Positions 46,917 to 55,549 of a stretch of 64,000 nucleotides of DNA are shown piece after piece. The stretch is taken from assembly GCF_001889605.1 (NCBI RefSeq), contig NZ_CP018171.1, positions 2,936,501 to 3,000,500 on the forward strand. Direction: 5' to 3'. The stretch's first letter is position 1. Every line of letters starts with the position of its first letter. The stretch comes from Aquibium oceanicum (GTDB lineage Bacteria; Pseudomonadota; Alphaproteobacteria; Rhizobiales; Rhizobiaceae). Both the position numbers and the translations under genes were made by a program. Under the pieces are notes generated by a model, which saw only the letters and a list, made by a program, of their open reading frames with translations, was not told where the DNA came from and searched no databases.

Positions 46917-47363
46917 TCAGGCCGCCGCCTCGGCGGACTTCCGTTCGATCTGGCCGATCGCGTCCACCACGGCGTCGAAGGTCAGCATGGTCGAGGCGTG
47001 CCGCGCCTTGTAGTCGCGCACCGGCTCCAGATATTTGAGATCCTCGAAGCGGCCTTCCGGCGGCGCGCCGTTCTCCTTCAGCATCTTGCGCATCGTCTCC
47101 CGCACTCCACGCAGTTCCTCCGCGCTGGCGCCGACCACGTGGCTCGCCATGATCGAGGAGGACGCCTGACCGAGCGCACAGGCCTTCACGTCATGGGCGA
47201 AGTCGGTCACCACGCCGTCCTTCATCGTCAGGTCGACCACCACCGTGGAGCCGCAGAGCTTCGAATGCGCTGTCGCGCTCGCGTCCGGATGCTCCAGGCG
47301 GCCGATGCGGGGGATGTTTCCCGCAAAACCGAGTATTTTCGCGTTATAGACGTCGTCGATCAT
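46917..47363 (-). CDS. NifU/IscU N-terminal-type iron-sulfur scaffold protein
   Basis: A 148-aa protein of the NifU N-terminal (IscU/SufU) family. The N-terminal MIDDVYNAKILGFAGN matches alphaproteobacterial members, and Cys37 (SKLCGS) and Cys62 (VKACALGQASSS) align with two cluster ligands. The third Cys of IscU/SufU is absent (segment KARHASTML), and the CGD aspartate is Ser. A Fe-S or zinc-linked role is probable, but scaffold activity is uncertain. ATG 47361-47363 gives the conserved N-terminus. It is divergent from folE, with an AT-rich patch near 47435-47445 that may hold its promoter. Confidence 0.85.
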   Translation of the reverse strand: MIDDVYNAKILGFAGNIPRIGRLEHPDASATAHSKLCGSTVVVDLTMKDGVVTDFAHDVKACALGQASSSIMASHVVGASAEELRGVRETMRKMLKENGAPPEGRFEDLKYLEPVRDYKARHASTMLTFDAVVDAIGQIERKSAEAAA

Positions 47364-47605
47364 GGTTTTGCGCGGGCCGCGGGTTTCGGTGACAATCCGT
47401 TCCCCCCGACCACCTTTCATTTGGACCTTGAGCCAATATATAATGATCACGATCCCGATGCGACAAGGCGCATGCGCGCGTCTGGCATGAACCGGGATCG
47501 TCGACGCCGTTTTCGGGCAATCATCGGAAATCCGTTTCCCCTGAAAAGGCTGTGGTCCGTTCAACTCGTTCCTCCGTATGAGGGGAACTACGGGAGACGC
47601 TTTTC

Positions 47606-48244
47606 ATGGACGCCATCGTGAAGAAATTCGAAGATATCGCCGTAGCCGCCACCCAGCCCGAGGTAGAGCGCCCGTCGCAGGCCGAAGTCGAGGCGGCTGT
47701 GCGAACCCTTCTCCTGTGGATCGGCGAGAACCCGCAGCGCGAAGGCCTTCTCGAAACGCCCGAACGCGTCGCGAAAGCTTATACCGAGATGTTCTCTGGG
47801 TACGGCCGCGACCCGGCCGATGAGCTCGGCCGCACCTTTGAGGAGGTCGCGGGCTTCGACGACCTCGTCATCGAGAAGGACATCACCTTCCACTCGCACT
47901 GCGAGCACCACATGGTGCCGATCATCGGCAAGGCCCATATCGGCTACCTGCCGGACGGCAAGGTCGTCGGCCTGTCGAAGCTCGCCCGCGTGGTCGACAT
48001 CTTCGCGCAGCGCCTGCAGACGCAGGAAGCGATGACGGCGCAGATCGCCGGCGCGATCCAGGACGTGCTGAACCCGCTCGGCGTGGCCGTCATCATCGAG
48101 GCGGAGCACATGTGCATGGCCATGCGCGGCATCCGCAAGCAGGGTGCTACCACGATCACATCCACCTTCACCGGGGCATTCCGCGACAGTCCCGAGGAGC
48201 AGGTCCGCTTCATGACGCTGCTTCGCGCCGGCGGACGAGGGTGA
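47606..48244 (+). CDS. folE: GTP cyclohydrolase I
   Basis: A 212-aa enzyme making dihydroneopterin triphosphate from GTP, the first step of folate synthesis. Zinc ligands are in [10 protein letters not shown] (Cys near 94) and in [12 protein letters not shown] (second Cys near 170). The segments [12 protein letters not shown]-like ([16 protein letters not shown]) and [20 protein letters not shown] are typical. ATG at 47606 follows GGGAGA. hisI follows closely on the same strand and probably shares its transcript. Confidence 0.96.
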   Translation: MDAIVKKFEDIAVAATQPEVERPSQAEVEAAVRTLLLWIGENPQREGLLETPERVAKAYTEMFSGYGRDPADELGRTFEEVAGFDDLVIEKDITFHSHCEHHMVPIIGKAHIGYLPDGKVVGLSKLARVVDIFAQRLQTQEAMTAQIAGAIQDVLNPLGVAVIIEAEHMCMAMRGIRKQGATTITSTFTGAFRDSPEEQVRFMTLLRAGGRG

Positions 48245-48270
48245 TCCGCCACACCGGCGGCGAAACAGGC

Positions 48271-48729
48271 ATGGCCGACACGATCTTCCCTCCCCCCTCG
48301 CCCGACAAGGCCGTGCTCGAGGAAGGCGCGGTCTTTTCGCCGCGCTTCGATTCATCGGGCCTCATCACGGCCGTCGTTACCGATGCGGGCGACGGCATGC
48401 TCCTGATGGTCGCATACATGAATGCCGAAGCACTGGCGCTGACGCTGCGCACTGGCATCGCGCACTACTGGTCCCGCTCGCGCAATTCGCTCTGGAAAAA
48501 GGGCGAGACATCGGGAAACTTCCAGCACGTGGTGGACCTCCGAACCGACTGCGATCAGGACGCGGTCTGGCTGAGCGTCAATGTCGAAGGAGACCAGGCA
48601 ACCTGCCACACGGGACGGCGTTCCTGCTTCTACAGGAAAGTGGTTGAGGACGATGGCGTTGCGAGGCTGGAGAATGACGGCAGCGAGCCGGTCTTCGATC
48701 CCGCTACCGTCTACGGCAAATTGAAATAG
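48271..48729 (+). CDS. hisI: Phosphoribosyl-AMP cyclohydrolase
   Basis: A 152-aa enzyme of histidine biosynthesis that opens the adenine ring of phosphoribosyl-AMP. Signatures are [39 protein letters not shown] (about 70-88), the metal segment TDCDQDAVW (about 95-103) and the zinc ligands in [11 protein letters not shown]. It is the stand-alone HisI form, without HisE. ATG at 48271 is chosen; a GTG at 48241 overlapping the folE stop is an alternative start that would add ten residues. Confidence 0.95.
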   Translation: MADTIFPPPSPDKAVLEEGAVFSPRFDSSGLITAVVTDAGDGMLLMVAYMNAEALALTLRTGIAHYWSRSRNSLWKKGETSGNFQHVVDLRTDCDQDAVWLSVNVEGDQATCHTGRRSCFYRKVVEDDGVARLENDGSEPVFDPATVYGKLK

Positions 48730-48815
48730 CTGCACCAACGTGCGGTCCGTCACAGATTCATGAAAAAGATAGGTGTCTCTGGCACCATCGGAGCTGGGAC
48801 CTAGGGGAGATCACG

Positions 48816-49787
48816 ATGCTCGAGTGGGCATCGCTTCGCGCGAAGCAGGAGTTGCGTGACGGACACGGCAGTGTTCCCGTCGAGGCGCCTCCGCTGCCGG
48901 AGCCTGCGAAGAAGACCGGGATCGCACTCGCGCTGGGCGGCGGGGCGGCCCGCGGCTGGGCCCATATCGGCGTGCTACGCGCGCTGGACGAGGCTGGAAT
49001 CCAGATCGACATGATCGCCGGCACCTCGATCGGCGCGCTGGTCGGCGGCTGCTATCTCGCCGGGAAGCTGGACGAACTGGAGGAATTCGCGCGCGGCCTG
49101 ACCAAGCGGCGCGTCTTTGGTCTGCTCGACTTCCATTTCGGCGGCAACGGCCTATTCGGCGGCATGCGGCTGACGGCCCGCATGAAGGAGCACATGAACG
49201 GGCTGACCTTCGAGGATCTGCCGAAGCCGTTCGTGTGCGTCGCCGCCGAAATCCGCACCGGGCACGAAATCTGGCTGTCGAGCGGCAACCTCATCACCGC
49301 CATGCGCGCTTCCTATGCCCTTCCGGGTGTCTTCGAGCCGGTCACGGCCAACAAGCGCGTGCTGGTCGACGGCGCGCTTGTCAATCCCGTTCCCGTCTCG
49401 GTCTGCCGCGCCTACGAGCAGCCACTCGTGGTGGCGGTCAACCTGCACTACGACCTGTTCGGCCGCGCCGCCGTCATCAAGCACAGCGCCGGCGACCTGA
49501 TGATCGAAAAGGATGCGCCCCGCCCGGATGCCCGCACCGCGAAGGGTAGCGAACACGAAAAGCGCATCGGCATTACCGGCGTCATGGTCGAGGCCTTCAA
49601 CATCATACAGGACCGTATCTCGCGCGCGCGGCTTGCCGGCGATCCGCCGGACATGTCCCTGCAGCCGAAGCTCGGGCACATCGGCCTGACCGAATTCCAC
49701 CGCGCCGACGAGGCGATCCGGCTCGGCTACGAGGCGACTATCGCGAACCTCAACGAGTTAAAACGATTGCAGACGGTTCTCGCCTGA
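48816..49787 (+). CDS. Patatin-like phospholipase (RssA-like)
   Basis: A 323-aa serine lipid hydrolase of the patatin family. The oxyanion hole is ALGGGAARGWAHIG (about 39-52), the nucleophile GTSIG (Ser71), and the Asp of the dyad is in VDGALVNPVP. No signal peptide or membrane helix is seen, so it is cytoplasmic or peripheral. GGGGAGA precedes the ATG. It would release fatty acids from membrane lipids. It is convergent with recJ, 9 bases away. Confidence 0.9.
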   Translation: MLEWASLRAKQELRDGHGSVPVEAPPLPEPAKKTGIALALGGGAARGWAHIGVLRALDEAGIQIDMIAGTSIGALVGGCYLAGKLDELEEFARGLTKRRVFGLLDFHFGGNGLFGGMRLTARMKEHMNGLTFEDLPKPFVCVAAEIRTGHEIWLSSGNLITAMRASYALPGVFEPVTANKRVLVDGALVNPVPVSVCRAYEQPLVVAVNLHYDLFGRAAVIKHSAGDLMIEKDAPRPDARTAKGSEHEKRIGITGVMVEAFNIIQDRISRARLAGDPPDMSLQPKLGHIGLTEFHRADEAIRLGYEATIANLNELKRLQTVLA

Positions 49788-49796
49788 ACCGGCTCT

Positions 49797-51581
49797 TCAC
49801 CCGGCTATCGCCGCGTCCGTCAGCCTGAACTGCATCGATTTCGAGCCGTTCCAGTAGTTCGCCGAAATGGAGCCGGCGACGTGGACCGTCCGTCCCTGGC
49901 TCTTCAGCAGGAAATTGCCGAGGTCGGTCTCGGCGCAGCGGAACGCCATGGCCTGGATGCGGCCACCGCCCCCCGATTTGAGATCGACGCGCAGATGGCC
50001 GGTGCCGACGGGTCGCACCCGGGCGATCTCGTGCCGGGGCAGCACAAAGACCGGCTGGGCATGGCCAGCGCCGAAGGGGCCGGCCTTCTCTATGATCTCC
50101 AGCAGCTGGAGATTGGCGCCTTCGGCGAGCAGCGCCGCATCAACCTTCAGCGTCTCCTCGTGGCGCAGGCGAAAGACGTCCTCCGACGCCATTTCCTCGA
50201 AGAAGGCGCGCAGAGCACCGAGCTTCTCGCGCTCCACCGTGATACCCGCCGCCATCGCGTGACCGCCGCCCTTCACCAGGAGGCCACGCGACACCGCCTC
50301 CCGTACGAGCCGCCCGAGATCGAAGCCGGGGATGGAACGGCCCGACCCGGTTCCCATGCCGTTGGCGTTGAAGGCGATGGCGAAGGCGGGGCGGCGGGCA
50401 TGGTCCTTCAGGCGGGAAGCGAGCAGGCCGACAATACCCGGATGCCATTTCTGCGAGGCAGTGACGACCACCGCCGGCCCCTTGCCGGAGATCAGCTCCG
50501 CATCCGCTTCGGCGCGCGCTTCCTCCAGCATGGTACGCTCCAGCGCCTGGCGCTCCTGGTTCAGGCGATCCAGCGTCTCGGCGATCTCGCGCGCTTCCAC
50601 CGGGTCGTCGGTGGCAAGCAGGCGCGCGCCGAGCGCGGCGTCGCCGATGCGTCCGCCGGCATTGATGCGCGGACCGATCAGGAAACCGAGGTGGAAGGTG
50701 TTCACCGGCTCGCCAATGCGGGAGACCCGCTGAAGCGCTGCGAGCCCCGGATTCTGCATATGCCGCGCCGCGATCAGGCCCTTCACCACGAAGGCGCGGT
50801 TGACGCCGGAGAGCGGAACGACGTCGCAGACCGTCGCTAGCGCGACGAGGTCGAGCAAGGAAAGCAGGTCCGGAGGACGCGTCCCGCCGAGGCGTTGTCG
50901 CAGGATCTTCGCGGTCTGCACCAGCGTCAGGAACACCACGCCTGCTGCGCAGAGATGGCCCTGGCCGGAAAGATCGTCATCCCGATTGGGATTGACGACC
51001 GCCACGGCGTCCGGCAGCGGCCCGCCCACCTGGTGATGGTCGAGCACAACGACGTCCGCCCCCGCTTCGTTCGCGGCGGCAATGGAGGGGCCGCTGTTAG
51101 TGCCGCAATCGACGGTCACGATCAGCGAGGCGCCGCGGCCGACCAGTTCGCGCATGGCGTCAGGGTTCGGCCCATAGCCCTCGAAGATGCGGTCGGGAAT
51201 GTAGATTTCCGTCTCGATGCCGTAGTGGCCGAGGAAACGCTTCATCAACGCCGACGATGCCGCCCCGTCGACGTCGTAGTCGCCGAAGATCGCCACCCGT
51301 TCGCGCCGCTCGACCGCCCGCGCCAGGCGCTCGGCCGCCTTCTCCATGTCGGTCAGTGAGGCCGGATCGGGCAGGAGGTCGCGGATGGTCGGATCGAGGA
51401 AGCCGAGGCAGGCGTCTGAATCGATGCCGCGACCGGCGAGCACCCGTGCCACGATGTCGGGCAGACCGTGGTTCTGCGCGATGGCGAGCGCGACGTTCTC
51501 GTCACGCACGGAGAGCCGATGCACCCAGGAGAGGCCGGATGCCGATCGCTTTACGTTGAGGAACGGGCGCAGATCAGCCAT
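49797..51581 (-). CDS. recJ: Single-stranded-DNA-specific exonuclease RecJ
   Basis: A 594-aa 5'-to-3' exonuclease of recombinational and mismatch repair. The DHH phosphoesterase motifs are present: FGDYDVDGA (motif I, about 99-107), VTVDCGT (about 156-162), LDHHQ (motif III, Asp181-His-His) and the later VVNPNRDD. DHHA1 and OB-fold parts follow (KGGGHAMAAG near 440 and the C-terminal IARVRPVGTGHLRVDL). Its start lies 75 bases after the glpX stop, within a conserved hom-glpX-recJ neighbourhood. Confidence 0.96.
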   Translation of the reverse strand: MADLRPFLNVKRSASGLSWVHRLSVRDENVALAIAQNHGLPDIVARVLAGRGIDSDACLGFLDPTIRDLLPDPASLTDMEKAAERLARAVERRERVAIFGDYDVDGAASSALMKRFLGHYGIETEIYIPDRIFEGYGPNPDAMRELVGRGASLIVTVDCGTNSGPSIAAANEAGADVVVLDHHQVGGPLPDAVAVVNPNRDDDLSGQGHLCAAGVVFLTLVQTAKILRQRLGGTRPPDLLSLLDLVALATVCDVVPLSGVNRAFVVKGLIAARHMQNPGLAALQRVSRIGEPVNTFHLGFLIGPRINAGGRIGDAALGARLLATDDPVEAREIAETLDRLNQERQALERTMLEEARAEADAELISGKGPAVVVTASQKWHPGIVGLLASRLKDHARRPAFAIAFNANGMGTGSGRSIPGFDLGRLVREAVSRGLLVKGGGHAMAAGITVEREKLGALRAFFEEMASEDVFRLRHEETLKVDAALLAEGANLQLLEIIEKAGPFGAGHAQPVFVLPRHEIARVRPVGTGHLRVDLKSGGGGRIQAMAFRCAETDLGNFLLKSQGRTVHVAGSISANYWNGSKSMQFRLTDAAIAG

Positions 51582-51656
51582 GGCCCGTCCCGAATCGTGC
51601 GTTCATGCAGCGGAAAATAGGTGTTCCGCAAGACCGATTGCAAAGCCTGCCGGTCT

Positions 51657-52634
51657 TCAGAACTTCTCCAGGTCTTGGTGCTTGGCCTTGATCTCGCGAA
51701 CAGTAAGCGAAGACGAACGCATCACGATGGTGTGGGTCTGGATGTAGTCGCGCGCGAACTTGACGCCGGCGAGCAGGTTGCCGTCGGTCACGCCGGTCGC
51801 GGCGAAGAGCACGTCTCCGCGCGCCATCTCGTCCATCTGGTAGACCTTATTGGGATCGGAGATTCCCATCTTGGCGGCACGGGCGACCTTTTCGTCCGTG
51901 TTCAGCTGCAGGCGCCCCTGCATCTGGCCGCCGATGCAGCGTAGCGCCGCCGCCGCCAGCACGCCCTCCGGCGCCCCGCCGATGCCGATGTAGATGTCGA
52001 TGCCTGTCTCGTCCGGATCGGTGGTGTGGATGACGCCGGCGACGTCACCGTCGCCGATCAGGCGGATCGCAGCACCCGTGGCGCGCACTTCCTCGATCAG
52101 GCGGGCATGACGCGGCCGGTCCAGAATGCAGGCGGTGATCTCGTTGACCTTTACGCCCTTCGCCTTGGCGACGCTTTCGAGGTTCGCGATCGCCGGCGCG
52201 TCGATGTCGATGACGCCGGCCGGATAGCCGGGGCCGACGGCGATCTTGTCCATGTAGACGTCGGGCGCGTAGAGCAGGCTGCCCTTCTCGGCGATGGCAA
52301 TGACCGCGAGCGAGTTCGGCAGGTTCTTGGCGCAGATCGTCGTGCCTTCCAGCGGATCGAGCGCGATGTCGACTTCCGGCCCCTCGCCGATGCCGACCTC
52401 CTCGCCGATGTAGAGCATCGGAGCCTCGTCGCGCTCGCCCTCGCCGATCACGACGGTGCCCTTGATCGGCAGGCGGTTGAGCTCGGAGCGCATGGCGTCG
52501 ACCGCCACCTGGTCGGCCGCCTTCTCGTCGCCCCTGCCGCGCAGTCTCGCGGCGGCCACGGCGGCGCGTTCGGTGACGCGAACCAGTTCGAGGGTCAGGA
52601 TGCGGTCGAGACCGGCCGAAGCGCTTTTCAACAT
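51657..52634 (-). CDS. glpX: Class II fructose-1,6-bisphosphatase
   Basis: A 325-aa GlpX-type phosphatase for gluconeogenesis and the pentose cycle. Signatures are VVIGEGERDEAPMLYIGEEV (about 62-81), the metal-binding IALDPLEGTT (about 90-99), LIGDGDVAGVI and GIGGAPEGVLAAAALRCIGG. ATG 52632-52634 with GCAGGAA before it gives the conserved MLKSASAGLDRILTLELVRV N-terminus. It lies upstream of recJ; the hom gene that usually precedes it is separated by a DUF2306/LytTR pair. Confidence 0.96.
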   Translation of the reverse strand: MLKSASAGLDRILTLELVRVTERAAVAAARLRGRGDEKAADQVAVDAMRSELNRLPIKGTVVIGEGERDEAPMLYIGEEVGIGEGPEVDIALDPLEGTTICAKNLPNSLAVIAIAEKGSLLYAPDVYMDKIAVGPGYPAGVIDIDAPAIANLESVAKAKGVKVNEITACILDRPRHARLIEEVRATGAAIRLIGDGDVAGVIHTTDPDETGIDIYIGIGGAPEGVLAAAALRCIGGQMQGRLQLNTDEKVARAAKMGISDPNKVYQMDEMARGDVLFAATGVTDGNLLAGVKFARDYIQTHTIVMRSSSLTVREIKAKHQDLEKF

Positions 52635-52779
52635 GAAGGTTCCTGCAAGGACAATGATTGTGCGGCGTCTCCTTTTGTCAAAGCCGCCACGACCCGGCAA
52701 GTGGCTGGCGGTCGGATATATTGCCCGCTTTCAAGATCAATCGATTGAATGCGACAGCCGTCCGAACGGGAGCGGCGTT

Positions 52780-53292
52780 TCAGCGCGTGACCGTCCGCCG
52801 CCGCGCGAACCCCGATTCCTTCGCCAGCCTGAAAAGGAGAAACAGGAGCCCAGCGACCAGCACCGCCGACACGACAATGCCGACCCAGGGCTGGGGACCT
52901 TCGAAGAAGACTTCGTGCATGATGCGCCCCGGCAAGAAAGTGAAGCCGCCGGCCAGGACCAGCGCGCCGAGATAAGTGGTCTGCATGGCCGTCCGGTGCT
53001 CCGCGATGCGCCCTTGCCGGGCGAGCCACACGCCCTTGACCAGGAACCAGATCGTCGCGATCGACAAGAGATGGATCGGGCTCCAGATACCGATGAGGCG
53101 GATGACGTGGATGAACAGCGAACTGACGGCGACGACCAGCATAAGGGCTACCCAGACGCGACCGGCAATGCGATGCGCCCTGTCGCCCTTCCCGCGAAAC
53201 AGCACCACCCCGCCGAGGAAGAAGCAGACGATTGCGAACAGGGAATGGATCTGGATGGCGAAATTCGCTTCTAGCAGCGGAGACAGGGTCAT
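52780..53292 (-). CDS. DUF2306 family membrane protein
   Basis: A 170-aa membrane protein with four or five helices (about 13-33, 44-64, 70-88, 104-122, 133-155). DUF2306 features include HRIAGRVWVALMLVVAVSSL (about 40-59) and a histidine in FIHVIRLIGIWSPIHLLSI, spaced like haem or metal contacts. The function is unknown. It is divergent from a LytTR-type regulator gene, with 114 bases between the start codons, suggesting that the regulator controls it. Confidence 0.85.
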   Translation of the reverse strand: MTLSPLLEANFAIQIHSLFAIVCFFLGGVVLFRGKGDRAHRIAGRVWVALMLVVAVSSLFIHVIRLIGIWSPIHLLSIATIWFLVKGVWLARQGRIAEHRTAMQTTYLGALVLAGGFTFLPGRIMHEVFFEGPQPWVGIVVSAVLVAGLLFLLFRLAKESGFARRRTVTR

Positions 53293-53406
53293 CGTGAATC
53301 GTCCTTGTCGGTCTTAAGGGAAGCGGCCCATAGGCCGGCTACGCTTGACCTGTGCCCCCGCGTCCTGTTTCTCAACGAGGCATTCGCGAGCGGACGGACG
53401 AGATAC

Positions 53407-54189
53407 GTGAGAGGAACGGTTCTGCAATCCACGAAGCGCGAATTGCAGGCGGCGGTCCGCTCGCCACTGCTGTGGGCAGCCCTCGCCGCCGCCGCGCTCG
53501 TGTTGGGTCTGGCCGGCCCCTTCGGCACCTATGACGGGCTCGCGCTGCCGGGCCGCCTCGCCTACTGGGCTTTCGTGGCGGTGGTCACCTGGTTCACCGG
53601 CTTCGGATCGGTGGCGTTGCTGAACGCGCTTTTGCCGGGCACGAGAAGCGCCACCCGCGACTTCTTGTTCGGCGCACTGGCCGGTTTGCCGGTGACGACG
53701 CTGGTCTGGGTGTTCAATCTCTGGATCTTCCCCGAGGACGGGATCGGCTTCCTGCCGCTGCTCGCCTACGTCACGATGTTGGCCGCCATTGTCTCGGCGA
53801 TCGTGTCGGTGTTCTCGGAAAAGATGGCGAGCGGTCTCGCGGCAAATTCGGCAACGGCGCCCGCCGTGGTTCCGGAAAGGCCGCCGCTGCTCGACAGGAT
53901 GCCACCGGCATTGCGCGGCAGGCTCCGATACCTCTCCATGCAGGATCACTATGTCGAGGTCGTCACCGACAAGGGCTCGCATCTCGTGCTGATGCGGCTT
54001 TCGGACGCCATCGCCGAAACCGCTGGGATCGACGGCGTGCAGATCCACCGCTCGCACTGGGTGGCAAGGGAGGCTGTCACCGGCTCTGGGCGCCAGGGCG
54101 ATCGGATCGTGTTGCAACTCGCCGGCGGAGCCGAACTGCCGGTCAGCCGCTCGAAGCTGCGCGAGGTCCGCGAAGCCGGATTGCTCTGA
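53407..54189 (+). CDS. Membrane-bound LytTR-type DNA-binding regulator
   Basis: A 260-aa one-component regulator from the GTG start. Four membrane helices (about 21-38, 52-75, 86-107 and 115-136) are followed by a cytoplasmic LytTR DNA-binding domain (about 165-255) with RYLSMQDHYVEVVT, MRLSDAIAE, IHRSHWVARE and LPVSRSKLREVR. It would sense a membrane signal and bind DNA directly. The start is uncertain: GTG at 53407 leads straight into the amphipathic N-terminus, while a TTG at 53305 is also in frame. Divergent partner of the DUF2306 gene; its stop is 4 bases from the convergent hom stop. Confidence 0.85.
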   Translation: MRGTVLQSTKRELQAAVRSPLLWAALAAAALVLGLAGPFGTYDGLALPGRLAYWAFVAVVTWFTGFGSVALLNALLPGTRSATRDFLFGALAGLPVTTLVWVFNLWIFPEDGIGFLPLLAYVTMLAAIVSAIVSVFSEKMASGLAANSATAPAVVPERPPLLDRMPPALRGRLRYLSMQDHYVEVVTDKGSHLVLMRLSDAIAETAGIDGVQIHRSHWVAREAVTGSGRQGDRIVLQLAGGAELPVSRSKLREVREAGLL

Positions 54190-54193
54190 GGCC

Positions 54194-55507
54194 TCAGGCC
54201 GCCCGTTCGATGCGGATCACCTGCGGCTTGTCGAGCAGGTGCTTGTCCTTCTCCATGCCCTCGACCGCCTTTCGGACGGCCGCTTCGGTCGTTTCGTGCG
54301 TAACCAGGATGACCGTCTTGCGATCGGAGGAATCCTCGCCACTGGCGTGCTGCACGATCGATTCCAGCGAGATGTCGTTGTCGGCCATGCGCTTGGCGAT
54401 CGCCGCGAACACGCCGGTCCGGTCGTGCACAGTCAGGCGGATGAAGTAGCCGCCGGCATGGGCGCGCATGCGCGCCTTGCGGTAGGGCGCGAGTTCCTTC
54501 GCCGGACGGCCGAAGACGGGACCGTGCTGGAAACCAGGTCGGCTCTTGGCGATGTCGGCGATGTCGCCGATCACGGCCGATGCCGTTGCGTTGCCGCCCG
54601 CGCCGGGTCCCGAAAGCAGGAGTTCGCCCAAAATGTCGGTCTCGATCGCGACCGCGTTGGTGACGCCATGGACCTGCGCGATCACCGAGGCGGTCGGAAC
54701 CATCGTGGGATGCACGCGCTGCTCGATGCCGCTGTCGGTCCGCTGCGCCACGCCGAGAAGCTTGATCCGGTAGCCGAGTTCCCCGGCGGCGCGGATGTCG
54801 GCTTGCGTGATGTTGGAAATCCCTTCCATGTAGATCGCCGAGGGAGAGATCTTTGTGCCGAAGGCCAGGCTCGTCAGGATCGACAGCTTGTGGGCGGTGT
54901 CGTGGCCCTCGATGTCGAAGGTCGGGTCGGCTTCGGCGTAGCCCAGCCGCTGGGCGTCGGCCAGGCAGTCGGCGAAGGATATGCCTTCCTGCTCCATGCG
55001 CGTCAGGATATAGTTGCAGGTGCCGTTGAGGATGCCGAACACGCGGGTGATCGCATTGCCCGCCAGCGCCTCGCGCATCGTCTTGATCACCGGGATCCCG
55101 CCGGCCACCGCCGCCTCGTAGTTCAGGAGCACGCCCTTCTTCTCGGCGATTTCGGCAAGCGCAAGTCCGCTGGCTGCAAGCAACGCCTTGTTGGCGGTAA
55201 CGACGTGACGGCCGGCTTCCAGCGCCGCCTTCACGCTCGCCTTGGCCGCCCCCTCCTCACCGCCGATCAGTTCGACGAAGACGTCGATGTCGCCCTTGCG
55301 GGCAAGCTCCACCGGGTCGTCGAACCATGCGATGCCGTCAAGCGTTATGCCGCGGTCCCGGGCGCGGTTGCGGGCCGAAACGGCCGTCACAGTGACGGCG
55401 CGGCCGCACTGGCGGGTGAGTTCGGCGGATTTCTCCGCCAGTATCCGCACGACCGACGCGCCGACCGTCCCCAAGCCGGCGATCCCCACACGCAATGCTT
55501 CGCCCAT
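54194..55507 (-). CDS. hom: Homoserine dehydrogenase
   Basis: A 437-aa NAD(P)-dependent enzyme on the threonine/methionine branch. The Rossmann motif GIAGLGTVGASVV (about 9-21) is followed by the catalytic core with TANKALLA, GGIPVIKTMREALAG, and NGTCNYILTRM, and a C-terminal ACT domain (about 350-430; TVHDRTGVFAAIAKRMADN) expected to give threonine feedback. The upstream aminotransferase gene is 42 bases away on the same strand, so the two are probably co-transcribed. Confidence 0.96.
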   Translation of the reverse strand: MGEALRVGIAGLGTVGASVVRILAEKSAELTRQCGRAVTVTAVSARNRARDRGITLDGIAWFDDPVELARKGDIDVFVELIGGEEGAAKASVKAALEAGRHVVTANKALLAASGLALAEIAEKKGVLLNYEAAVAGGIPVIKTMREALAGNAITRVFGILNGTCNYILTRMEQEGISFADCLADAQRLGYAEADPTFDIEGHDTAHKLSILTSLAFGTKISPSAIYMEGISNITQADIRAAGELGYRIKLLGVAQRTDSGIEQRVHPTMVPTASVIAQVHGVTNAVAIETDILGELLLSGPGAGGNATASAVIGDIADIAKSRPGFQHGPVFGRPAKELAPYRKARMRAHAGGYFIRLTVHDRTGVFAAIAKRMADNDISLESIVQHASGEDSSDRKTVILVTHETTEAAVRKAVEGMEKDKHLLDKPQVIRIERAA

Positions 55508-55549
55508 GGTTCCGGACCCCTCCTGAACGCTGATGGAAATTTCGATGGC

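Noticed and set aside
51630-51657. AAGACCG/CGGTCTT inverted repeat at the end of glpX as a terminator
   Set aside because: The loop is 14 bases and no T-run follows, and recJ downstream is probably on the same transcript.
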